Assembly (NCBI GenBank): GCA_000320605.2
Contig: KB445792.1
Span: forward strand, 1,617,581 to 1,681,580
Direction: 5' to 3'
Length of the DNA stretch: 64,000 bases
Origin: Gelatoporia subvermispora B
Lineage: Eukaryota > Basidiomycota > Agaricomycetes > Polyporales > Gelatoporiaceae
Shown here piece after piece: positions 1-9,617 of this stretch (position 1 is the first letter of the stretch; each line of letters opens with the position of its first letter). A model generated the notes under the pieces. The model made no database searches. It was not told where the DNA came from and worked only from the letters and a program-made list of their open reading frames with translations. The translations under genes and the position numbers were made by a program.

Positions 1-510
1 GTACACGCTCACCAAGACAACTATGACCGTAATGCACCAACATATCACACCCCAAAGCTACAGCGGTGTAGTCGTCAATGCAGCATGCGCCATATGTAAC
101 GTCTCCCATAATGACCGTCAGCGCATCGGTGAACCTACCATACACGGAATAAGTATATCAGAATATTTATGATAATATGAGGCAGCAGCACCTGCGCACC
201 GTTCAATAATGTCCGCAATGGTGCACGCAAACATCTGTAATCCCTCGGGCATTTGCAAGGCTACCATCTTGGCGTTGTTCTTGCGAACGTGATGGATCGT
301 CTTATGAACTTCGAACGAGTAGTTTGGGGGGAGTTGCTGCATAGCCGCATTAAGGAGGGTGTCATTGAGAATCTCCTGGGGAATCTGGTTTGCAACTGTA
401 GCAGAAGAACCCGACTTAGAGGGTGTAGAGGACTTGCTGCCAACAAATCGTTTCCGTGGTTTTGAAACATCGGTTGCGCCGGTCTTCTTAGGTAGTGTTC
501 TGTCAGACAT
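1..510 (-). CDS. DPH1: Diphthamide synthesis protein DPH1, N-terminal part (runs off left edge)
   Basis: Subunit 1 of the radical-SAM-type [4Fe-4S] enzyme that transfers the 3-amino-3-carboxypropyl group of SAM to a histidine of eEF2, the first step of diphthamide synthesis in the cytosol (family knowledge). Translation starts at the ATG at 510. Exon 1 is 510-200 and exon 2 begins at 134; the 65-bp intron 199-135 (GTGCGC...TAG) restores the frame to [18 protein letters not shown]. Family marks are [35 protein letters not shown] and GDVTYGACC, the last holding the first cluster cysteine. A GTGAGC at 12-7 looks like the next donor, so the rest lies outside the window. The first 45 residues are basic, Ser-rich and poorly conserved, as usual. 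It is transcribed divergently from the monooxygenase at 1192. Confidence 0.93.
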
Positions 511-1191
511 ATCGCCTAAGAGTCTCGACGCAAGATGTGAAGAACGTGGCTAGAGGTAAGATGGGGGAGTGAACTAGAAATTGAAGCCACCGGCATGGTC
601 GGACGAGCCTATTACAGAGGATTACGGTGCAAAATGTTAATCTAATCTAATCTAAGCGATATGGCTTCCACCGATCACAGTCAAGTGACTCAAGTCGACG
701 CCCGCGCGGTGCGAGTAGCACACTGATCCTGGCAAGCTCGCAGTCGCAACTTTGAGTCCTGTCCGACATGTCAAGTTGCATGCGCCCGTTCCTGGTCTAT
801 CCTATCGCGTCTACTACGTGACTCCGGCATGCCAACAAATTGCCCTCTAAAATCTGTGCGCAGTTTTTGCACAGTGTCTCGCCAACATCACCTCGTGTTC
901 CACCGCCCAGCAGCCTAACTGCTGGTACTTATCCTTTCTGTGCACTCGTCAATTCTTGTGGCCCACAAGCGTGCGACCTACGGCACCTCCTGTCAGAAAT
1001 GTCATGAGAGATCTAGATGAATTATCTTATGGATAGATACAGTACTACGGGTGGGAGTACTGCCCGGAGGCTTGAGAACCTCTGCTGGTGCATCGTGAGA
1101 CAGAAGTCGCCCAGAGGAGTATAGGTACCGCATAAATACTCCCTGTCACATTCAACATCTATCATCTCTCTTTCACGTACTTCTCAGTGAT
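511..1191. other. Intergenic, divergent promoter region DPH1 / monooxygenase
   Basis: About 680 bp between two divergent starts. No coding exon could be supported. A short run of near-identical AATCT units lies at about 638-655. Nothing else stands out. Confidence 0.6.
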
Positions 1192-3319
1192 ATGATGGAT
1201 AATCCGACAGCTATCGCGCAGACTTGGCTTTTGTCTTTCGCATCCGCCGTAGCTTCCGGAGATGTCGACGCAACAGCTAATACCTTCCTTCCTCATGGTT
1301 GGCTACGGGATTTTCTCGTATTTTCTTGGGATATTAGGTCTCTGGAGGGTCAACAGAAGATCGCTTCGTATCTACAAGGGAGTCCTAACTTAGCGAAGAT
1401 TAACAATGTGCGAGTGGACGATAGCTTTCCTATCCACCCCGCTTTCATCCCGATCCCACAATCTCCCGCAAGAAGTGTGGAAGCACCATTCACGTTTGAG
1501 ACGCCTATTGCATTTGGAAAGGGTTTTGTCCGACTACTAGAGGACAAAGACAATACTTGGAGAGCGTTAACTGTCTTCACAATGCTATCAGACCTCAAAG
1601 GGTATGAAGAAGTGGATTGTATATGTGAAACCGATGACAGTCCTATCCCGTGGTGCGACATATTTGCCGAGAGAAAGGCGGAGATAGAGACAAACCCTCA
1701 TGTCCTAATCAGCAAGTCTCACTTGTGGTTCGTGTTTAAACATTTCTGACGGATTGCTCGCAGTCGGCGCAGGTCAGACGGGGTTGCAAGTTGGGGCACG
1801 TTTCAAGCAACGGAATATACCCGCCTTAATAATAGAGCAAAACGCTCGTGTAGGCGATAACTGGAGGAAGCGGTATCCCACACTCACTTTGCATACCATT
1901 CGCAAGCAACACGAGAGTGAGTCAGCATCAGAATACACCACACTTACCCGTCTCATCCCGACACTGTGATCGAAGTGTTGTATGCGCCATATCCTTCCAA
2001 TTGGCCCATGTTTACACCACGCGATAAACTCGCAGACTGGCTTGAACAATACGCTCGAACACAGGATCTGGTCGTATGGACAAATTCGACCATTGTTCCC
2101 AAACCGAATTACGATCACGCTCAAAAGAGATGGGACGTAGTCATCAACCGTGGAGGTACTGAGATCACGATGCACCCGGCTCACATTGTTCTGGCCACCG
2201 GCGGACTCGGCGTGCCACGCATCCCAGAGCTCTTGGATCAGGAGAGCTTCAAAGGGGAAGCCTTCCATGCCAGTCGCTATGCTGGTGGACACTTATATAC
2301 TGGCAAGCACGCCATAGTGGTCGGGGCAGGTAACACTTCGATCGATATCTGCCAGGATCTCTCCATTCGTGGTGCTGCATCAGTTACAATGATCCAACGT
2401 TCTTCGACGTGCGTAGTGAGCAAGACTAACGTAGCACCCAAGCTCGCTGCCAGTTGGCACGATGACAAGTCCCCCGAAGTCGGGGACTTTACGTTTACGT
2501 CGATGCCGCTGCGACTGCTGAAGAAGATCTTCCAGTCGCACCAAGAGGCCACTTGGGCGGAAGAGGCAGAACTACACGAGAAACTGAAGAAGGCGGGACT
2601 GAAGTTGAACATAGGCCCTGAAGGCCAGGGACAGTTACTGCTCGTATTCGAGCGACTTGGAGGTACATGAGTTTATTATTCGTTGGGTACATCAGCTAAT
2701 GTCAAGCTGTCAGGATATTGTAAGATGGCAGCAATTACCGCGATGCCACCCTTTTAATGGCTTACCCAGGGCTGGACAAGGGCGGAGCAGAATTGATCGC
2801 CTCTGGCAAGATCAAAATCAAAAACGGCGCAGAACCAGTTCGATATACTGAAACAGGCCTGGTCTTCTCCGACGGATCAGAATTACAAGCAGATCTCGTT
2901 GTGTATGCGTGAGCAACGGTTACACTGCAGTGTTACAGGCCTGTATACTGAAACAAGTTGACAGCACCGGCTACAACAGCATCCGGGATGCCAACAAGGA
3001 ATTGTTTGGCGCAGATATCATCGACGAAACTGACGAGGCTATAGGTTTAGACGAAGAAGGAGAATTCCGGGGCAGCTACAGACCGTCTGGTCATCCGGGG
3101 GTAATTATATACCGTGAAATTGTTTCCATCGAAAACAGCTCATGTCGTGCTGTCGTAGCTATGGTATGCGACAGGCGACTTTTACGTTAGCAGAATCATG
3201 TCTAGGATATTGGTAACAGTCTTAATCCGTTGGCCAATATCGCTACGTTAACACATCCTTTGTAACCACAGGCTATCCAGATCAAGGCCCTCGAACTGGG
3301 ATTGATTCCCAACGCTTGA
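1192..3319 (+). CDS. FAD-dependent, NAD(P)H-using flavin monooxygenase (YUCCA/FMO-like)
   Basis: Exons 1192-1711, 1764-1916, 1976-2662, 2714-2719, 2770-2908, 2965-3100, 3159-3212 and 3272-3319 give 580 residues. The N-terminal ~170 residues resemble the SnoaL-like leader common in fungal FMOs. Next comes the FAD Rossmann site VLIIGAGQTGLQVGARFK (~170-188), the substrate-side segment PSNWPMFTPRDKLADWLEQY, ATGGLGVPRIPEL, the NAD(P)H Rossmann site IVVGAGNTSIDIC (~310), and the terminal VVYATGYNS and GDFYVSRIMSR motifs. Intron 1 (1712-1763) is GC-AG (GCAAGT...CAG), and exon 4 is only 6 nt long; both are needed to keep the conserved motifs in frame. The start is the first ATG of an ATGATG pair. 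The substrate cannot be told from sequence. No pathway neighbours are present. Confidence 0.9.
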
Positions 3320-3697
3320 CGGTGTGGTCGATGCTTGTTTCTAGAGTATCGGTTCGAAATGAAGAATGTACGAGTATGATACATTGACGTTACATGTCCG
3401 AATGCGGGCCGCTAAGCCTATGCGAGGCAAAGGGGATAATGCGACAAAGGTCAGACGCAATGCCGATCCTCAACTAACTGAGAGTGGCAATTTTCGATGT
3501 CATTGGTTAAAGGGTATTCTCGTAAATGTATCAGTCAAGGGCACCAGTTGGACTCCGGATGAGTATACGAGTACACGGTGGTAAGTAAATGCAACGAAAC
3601 CGGAAAGCAAGATGTCAGAATAAAAGTAGCACGGAGAGTACATTAGTCGGGTCGGTACGTATAGTGTTAGAAACTGTACACAAACCGTGAAAGTCCA
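3320..3697. other. Intergenic, convergent 3' ends
   Basis: 3' flanks of the monooxygenase (+) and the coiled-coil protein gene (-). No coding exon or RNA gene could be supported. Confidence 0.6.
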
Positions 3698-5740
3698 TCA
3701 CATCGGAGTCAAAGCATATTGCAAGGAATAACTAGTGTCTGACCGGGGAATATTTTGCCCAGCAACGGTCTCTTCTCTCTCCATTTCGTCGTCGCTCTCT
3801 GCGCCCAGCGCGAAGAACGTACCCCAATCAAAGCCAGGGGGGTCAATGATGATTTCTTGCAGCGCCGCGGCGATGTCTGGTCGTGCTGCCAGGATGCCCT
3901 GTATCCACCGCCGGCTGACCATCCAGCTGGCTACACCTTTCGGAGGCAGCATCAAGCCCTCTTTCAGAGGGCCAATACAGCGCTCCTTGCGTCCGCTACC
4001 ACGCCTAGGCTTCGTGCTTCGATCGGCACTTTCTTCCGCATCGAGAATAGCAAAAAAGCGCTGTAGACGCATGCTACGCCAGGGCAACCCGCGAATGCGC
4101 AGGACTTGGACCTTCTCGCGTGTGCCAGAGCGTGTCATCGGGCCAATGTGCTCGTCGCAAGATTCTTCGGATGACATGCAGTCCTGCTGCAATGCGCCGT
4201 CGAAAGTAGGGTGGGAGAAATTCTCCAAACGTTTGCGCGTCTCAGAGCGGTTGTGTAGTTTCTAGCAAATCCGCAAGAAGTCGGGTCAGCTGTTCATTCG
4301 TAATTGCACATAGGGGAAACGTACAGTCTTCTTCCTCCCAAGCCTGCGCGCCTTCATGGCCTTGTGATCTTCCTTGATCTTGTAATTCAGAGCCGCGGCA
4401 GCGTCACGCTGAGCCTTGAACTTTTGCCGAAGAGTGATAAATGCTTGATCGAACACAGCTTCTAAACTCCTCTTTGAGAACTCTTCTTCTGATACATGCC
4501 TGTATAGGCTTCTATTCGCTCTGAGGTCAGAGACGATGTACTCGCGCATAGCGGCATTGTGTGGCGACTGTTTCGGTGTCTTGTCCCATACGAAGCGGAC
4601 AGGTTGATCGGGTCCAAGGGGGGCCTCTTCAACGTGAGAATCAGGGAGCTGTTTATCGTTGTTCAGGGACATGCAGCGGAGGATGTGCGCGCGCATGGCG
4701 TGCTATATAGGAGCATTAGCTGTCACACGTCAGAAACATGACCCACGAGTTTACTTCACTTGTATTGTAAGACAGCGTGTATCATGTCCATTCAATCTCT
4801 TCAGAGGTCTATCGCTGACGAGCGAATCAGATGTCTCATCATCACTGCTGCCCTCACTGAATGGGTGGGTGCTAGGATGCATGGGGCGTTTGCGGGTGTT
4901 GGGGGTCTGAGCCGGCGAAATGGGAGTAGAAGCTTCAGAGACCACAGAGGTAGTTTCAGTTGTTGCGGATTGTAGTGTAGGAGAAGAAGCAACGGATACA
5001 TTCGAGAGCGCTGACGGTATCTCTGACCGCCCAAATCGCTCCGAAATTGCGGGGGAATACACAGGTGTGTTCATGATGGGCCGGGATGAGCAGCCTTGGA
5101 CAAAGGTGGGTGGCTGTCGGAGCGAGGGGATTGGGGTAGAAGGTTGTGGAGTATGTATCTGTAAGTGTGACGAGGGTTGATCCCTTTGTGCAAAGGCGAT
5201 GGGTTCGATGCGAGCCGTGGTCGGAATAATCTCTGGCGTAGCAGGCAACGCGGGGGTGGCAGCCGGTGGGTGGAGGCTGATGTATGCCTTGAGCAGCGAT
5301 ATCTCCTGACGCATGTCTAGCAATTGACGTTCGAGCTCTGCCTGTCTTTGTGCGTACTTGGCCTCCTGCTCCTTCTCCCATGCTAAGCGGCGTCGGCGTT
5401 CAATTTCTGCGGCTTCACGGGTGGCGGCGAGGACGCGGAGGAGCTCTTGCACTGGGTTTCTGCCTTGGACGGCGACCTGAGAAGAAGGCCTGAAGTGCGT
5501 CTGCATTTAGCCAGCATTCCAGTGTGCAGCATATGCGTAGAGCACTTACTGAGGGGGCGGAGGGGCTGGTTCTGTTATTGCAAGCTCGAGCTCACTCCGG
5601 TGAACAGCGTGTGCAGCTGGAGGATCGGCCGCCGCCACAGCGGTGTCGTGACCGGTTGCATTCTCTGTAAAATGAGCTCTATGGCGGGATCTATGGACAA
5701 CATGAGGATTGAGGGCGTTGGAGAGTTCACTGGATGTCAT
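3698..5740 (-). CDS. Unrecognised 620-residue protein with coiled coil and basic central region
   Basis: I do not recognise the family. Exons 5740-5550, 5489-4760, 4702-4325 and 4261-3698 join in frame with three ordinary introns (60, 57 and 63 bp; donors GTAAGT, GTGAAG, GTACGT). Residues ~75-130 form a charged helix (EIERRRRLAWEKEQEAKY...) typical of a coiled coil. A long Ser/Thr/Pro-rich disordered stretch follows. Then comes a better structured, Lys/Arg-rich segment (~315-440) with PVRFVWDKTPKQSPHN and SLYRHVSEEEF, ending in ARRLGRKKT. The last ~190 residues contain GPMTRSGTREK and a Trp-rich segment. The RKRP and RKKT patches may be nuclear signals (inference). Start: ATG at 5740; an upstream in-frame ATG at 5833 is possible. 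It is divergent from RPN11, with starts 214 bp apart. Confidence 0.75.
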
Positions 5741-5954
5741 GAGGGGGCCATGGACGGCGGTGACGCTCAGCTTGCGTCCAGACTCCCGGTGGCAGGGAGC
5801 GCTTGCTCTTTCCTCATTAATTTGAGCGCGCAACGCCGCACGTGCTCATTACGACGCGTCAGCTCGACGCGAGCATCCCAAGCAGCAGCCTCCGACCTCG
5901 ACGTACACCCTCATACCTCCAGAAATCCCGACCCCGTACAGACCATAACATCAA

Positions 5955-7195
5955 ATGGAGTCAGAGCTCGACCGCATGCTCCAGCAAACTGGAGGCCGTG
6001 TCTCGGCAGACACGAGCATCCCCGACAAGTACGCCACCATTTCATCGGGATAGCTCTGCGGATGGTCCTGACGCATTGCAATCTCGTACAGCGGCCAGGT
6101 CATACACATATCCTCTCTTGCGCTCCTCAAGGTGAGTACAGACGTATGGTGAAGTAGGATCCGCGGCTCAACCGCTTGAAATTTAGATGTTGAAGCACGG
6201 ACGCGCCGGTGTGCCCATGGAAGTCATGGGTCTCATGCTTGGCGAGTTTGTGGACGAGTATACTGTACAAGTCATCGATGTCTTCGCCATGCCGCAGTCA
6301 GGAACCTCGGTGTCCGTCGAGTCTGTCGATCACGTATTCCAAACGAAGATGGTGGATATGCTGAAGCAGACAGGCCGGTCAGTCCAATTTCACCCGCTTA
6401 CCGACCTGACACTTACAGAACATAGATCCGAGATGGTAGTTGGCTGGTACCACTCCCATCCAGGGTTTGGTTGCTGGCTCTCTAGCGTTGATATCAACAC
6501 GCAGCAGGCATGTCCAATTTGCTTTCTTCTTATCTTGAATCACCCGCTGACTTGTGAGCGGCAGTCGTTCGAATCACTTGACCCACGAGCGGTCGCCGTT
6601 GTAATTGACCCAATCCAGTCTGTCAAGGGCAAGGTCGTCATCGACGCGTTCCGCCTGATTAACCCCGCCTCGTTGCTTCAGGGCCAAGAGCCCCGGCAAA
6701 CAACCTCGAATATTGGTCACATCAACAAGCCTTCTATCCAGGCACTCATACACGGCCTGAACCGACACTACTACTCGATTGCGGTGAACTATCGCAAGAC
6801 GGACCTCGAGCAGGCAATGCTCATGAATCTTCACAAGCGGAACTGGACTGAAGGTCTCACGTTGCGTGACTTCAACCTGCATAAGGAGAATAACGAGCGT
6901 GCCATCAAGGTACGTGTCATATAATCTTCATCGCCTGCTCCGTCTCGGAGACTACTCGCTGGTTTTAACTCTCGCTCGCGTGACCTCGCTGACCCTGGCA
7001 TTACAGTCCATGCTTACGCTATCGGACGCATACAACAAATCTGTCCAAGAAGAATCCACTCTTAGTCCCGAACAGCTCAAGACACGGCACGTCGGGAAGC
7101 AGGACCCCAAGCGACATCTCGAAGAGGAGGTCGAGCGGGCAATGGGTGACCAAGTTGTACAGAACCTGGGTACCATGCTACTGGCCGAGCTATAG
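5955..7195 (+). CDS. RPN11: 26S proteasome regulatory subunit Rpn11 (JAMM deubiquitinase)
   Basis: Zn-dependent isopeptidase of the proteasome lid that removes ubiquitin chains from substrates being degraded. Exons 5955-6028, 6092-6131, 6187-6507, 6565-6909 and 7007-7195 give 322 residues, close to the usual ~310. Seen: [14 protein letters not shown] start of the MPN domain (here [20 protein letters not shown]), [13 protein letters not shown] with the catalytic Glu, and the JAMM core [14 protein letters not shown]. The conserved C-terminal region runs from about residue 205 to the end, including [12 protein letters not shown]. Intron 3 (6508-6564) uses a GC donor (GCATGT), falls just after the JAMM Asp, is 57 bp and stop-free, so it reads through. 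Removing it gives the conserved [18 protein letters not shown]. Convergent with the mitochondrial S18 gene. Confidence 0.97.
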
Positions 7196-7886
7196 CGCGG
7201 GGTGCGGGCGACGCCGGGGCTACTGTTGCCTGGAGATACATCGTGCGTTCCGCTGACGCGTTGTTGATCGCGCCAGGCCGACCTAGGCAGCGGGTGACGG
7301 CACGTATTATGATAATGATGGTGGCAGACCGCGGAGGGATGCGAACGACTATTTGTGCACTTAGGGTGTTAGGCATGGGACTGATGACTGAGGTGTGCTT
7401 CGCGATGCACTGCTGTTTCAATACAGAACACGGAACGGGTGATCACAGGGTGTCCAAGGACACAGCGGTGATCTAACCTTTGGCGTCTTGATTGCTTAAT
7501 ACAGTGGGTTAGGATTAGTGCGAAGCTCGAGAAGCCTGCAAGCTCCGAGATGATGGGTGAACATTGTCTGACCTGGGATCCTCGCGCCCTGTCTGCGAAT
7601 AACTTTCACGCCGCGAGTCTTCCTCGTCACTTTGACAGATGGCTGAGATCCAGTGGCCTGAGAGGGGCTCTGCGCCGTGCACTGAACGAGGCCCCGGCGG
7701 AGCTTTGGAGAACTGCACTGCGTGCCAATAATTGTGTCACACGAGGTCGATGGTATCATCGGTCAGGCAGGCGGTGGGCGCATGAAAGTATGATGTTTCA
7801 CAAACGGTGTATGTATCAACAACCGGATGGAACATACAAGCAAATCTCAGGCCCGCGTAGCCTCATCCTGAACAGTAGTTTACCTA
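7196..7886. other. Intergenic, convergent 3' ends of RPN11 and mitochondrial S18
   Basis: About 690 bp. Short open frames on both strands show no family motif and no plausible splicing partner, so none is annotated. Confidence 0.55.
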
Positions 7887-8601
7887 CTAAATGTCACGGT
7901 GCTTGTAGTCTAATGGCCGCTTGCTGAAGAATGGAATGATGCCCATCTTTTTGGCTCTCCGGATGGCTTTCCCCAGGCGACGCTGGTTGCGCCAAGTCAA
8001 CTTCGTCTCCGCGCGAGACTGTATCCTGCCCATTTTGGTGACGTAGTATGAAAGTAGCGTAGAGTTCATGCACTCGGCTAGGGGGTCAATTTCAAGCTGG
8101 TGGAAGAGGTCGCTGCTCTCAGCCTCTGCCCTATCGGGCCCGACCGCATATGGTTTAGGAAACCGCCTGCGTTGTGTTTGAATGCCTTGGAAGCTTAAAT
8201 CTTGCGGCTTCAGGAACTGTGCGTAAAGGCGGATGAGGGATGGTGATGTTAATGTAACACTTGGGTGAACGTACGGAGGCATCTCCGTTAGAGTTGAACG
8301 TTCTGACTCGCATTTTTCGCGCGGCTGGCCATCCTAGTGAGCTGTATACACGCGTGCAGACAGCGGCCAACATACCAGACACTGTCGCCGCACTCGCGGC
8401 AGAGGCCTCTGCGACCGGTACGGCGCTGCGGAGCATGTCGCTGAGCATATCCATATTGCCGGTGGAAGAATATCCCTGCTCCTCAGAGCGCGCGGCCGAG
8501 GTGGTAAATGAAAGACACGCATGACGTTGCAGGCTCAGCGCGGTACGCAATGGGCTGGAGAGAAGACGGGCGGGGGAGAGATGTTGGAGCGCCATGGTCA
8601 T
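7887..8601 (-). CDS. RSM18: Mitochondrial small-subunit ribosomal protein bS18m
   Basis: Nuclear-encoded bS18 of the mitoribosome. The S18 core is clear near the C terminus: MGRIQSRAETKLTWRNQR followed by RRLGKAIRRAKKMGIIP. Model: exon 1 from 8601 (ATG; a second in-frame ATG at 8595 has a better context) to 8376, exon 2 8324-8275, exon 3 8216-7887, 201 residues. Intron 2 (8274-8217, GTACGT...ACAG) is secure by frame. Intron 1 (8375-8325, GTATGT...CAG) is less secure because it is 51 bp and stop-free, and the alternative acceptor at 8334 also keeps frame. The N-terminal ~40 residues are rich in Arg, Ser and Leu (LSPARLLSSPLRTALSLQR), consistent with a mitochondrial presequence. An upstream LQ-rich extension in the same frame is probably leader. 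Confidence 0.88.
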
Positions 8602-9617
8602 TTGTTGATTGCACTCGCGAGGGCTTGGGTCGGGCGCAAGGGTGGTCCACTGGACACAGTGAAGGGACAAACGAGGCAGATGACCTGCTGTGGGAGTCTC
8701 CGGCTGCGGGCGCGGAAGAGGGTGAGCGGTCGCATTGGAAGCATGATCGACGAAAATACGCACCGAGGAGTAAGTGGAGGGGCGCACGCTGCTATACTGG
8801 TTTTGTGTGCGTTCGCCGCTAGCGGGATGCGATGGCGACTTGAGGGGAGATGTGGCGGGGTATGCGCTCGTCGGCAGCGGCGAGGGGCGGTCAGCAGACG
8901 TGGACGCTGCGCTCGATGGTGGCGGCGGTGGCGACCTTGGCGCTGCGCGAGCGAGCGCGCTTCGTGCGGTAGCGTGCGGCCTGGCCAGTCTGGCGCTCGC
9001 ACCGAGCCAGCGGACGGACCCCGGCCACTCTACTGATGGGCAGTCATGGCAGGATCTCTGCTCATCTCAAGCCTCGTTGCCTGCCGTTGTCTCGCAACCA
9101 GACATACATCTATGGCAGATACGCGCACAGCCTTCTCACCCTCTTTCGTCAGGTAAAAATATCGCAACTGCTCGTACCAGGTCCGGGCGTATATGATAGA
9201 TAGCTGGGGGACAGGGGCTCACTCGGGCGCGGCCAGCGTGTTCGAGGCTCGGTGTCTCAGTACTTATTTCACGTCAGTCGAGCTGCCTGTTCACATCGAG
9301 TGCGGTAGAGGGAATTTAGCACTGCTACAAATAAAATAAATGGGGAATTGTGTGTGAACCGAATCGAGGCCAGCCACGGCCGAGGTGAGGCAAGGTTTGT
9401 TCGCGCGCGTCCGCGCCGTCTCCAAGACTTGCATCTCTTCAAGAGCATCCGCTAGTCGATATCGCCCTATCCACCGCCCTCATGTGCCCGTGACCTCGCC
9501 TCCTCATCGTCCCTCTCGTCCCTCTCGTCCCTAACGTCCATCTCACTCGCCCCTCCCCATTCACCCCTCTGTTAGCTCGGGCACCCTCCATTCTCTCCTG
9601 GTTCGCTCTGGACCTAC
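8602..9617. other. Intergenic, divergent promoters of bS18m and RIM15
   Basis: About 1 kb. It is GC-rich near 8.8-9.0 kb, where several long but motif-free overlapping frames occur. The last ~250 bp before 9618 is C/T-rich, as is common upstream of strongly transcribed fungal genes. It probably holds the long RIM15 5' UTR. No gene seen. Confidence 0.5.

Noticed and set aside
4801..5180. Overlapping frames on both strands of the coiled-coil gene
   Set aside because: GC- and Ser/Pro-biased coding sequence leaves other frames open; only one frame splices into a continuous protein.
5447..6157. 236-codon plus-strand frame
   Set aside because: Antisense to the first exons of the coiled-coil gene and overlapping RPN11 exons 1 and 2; no motif. 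Shadow of real genes.
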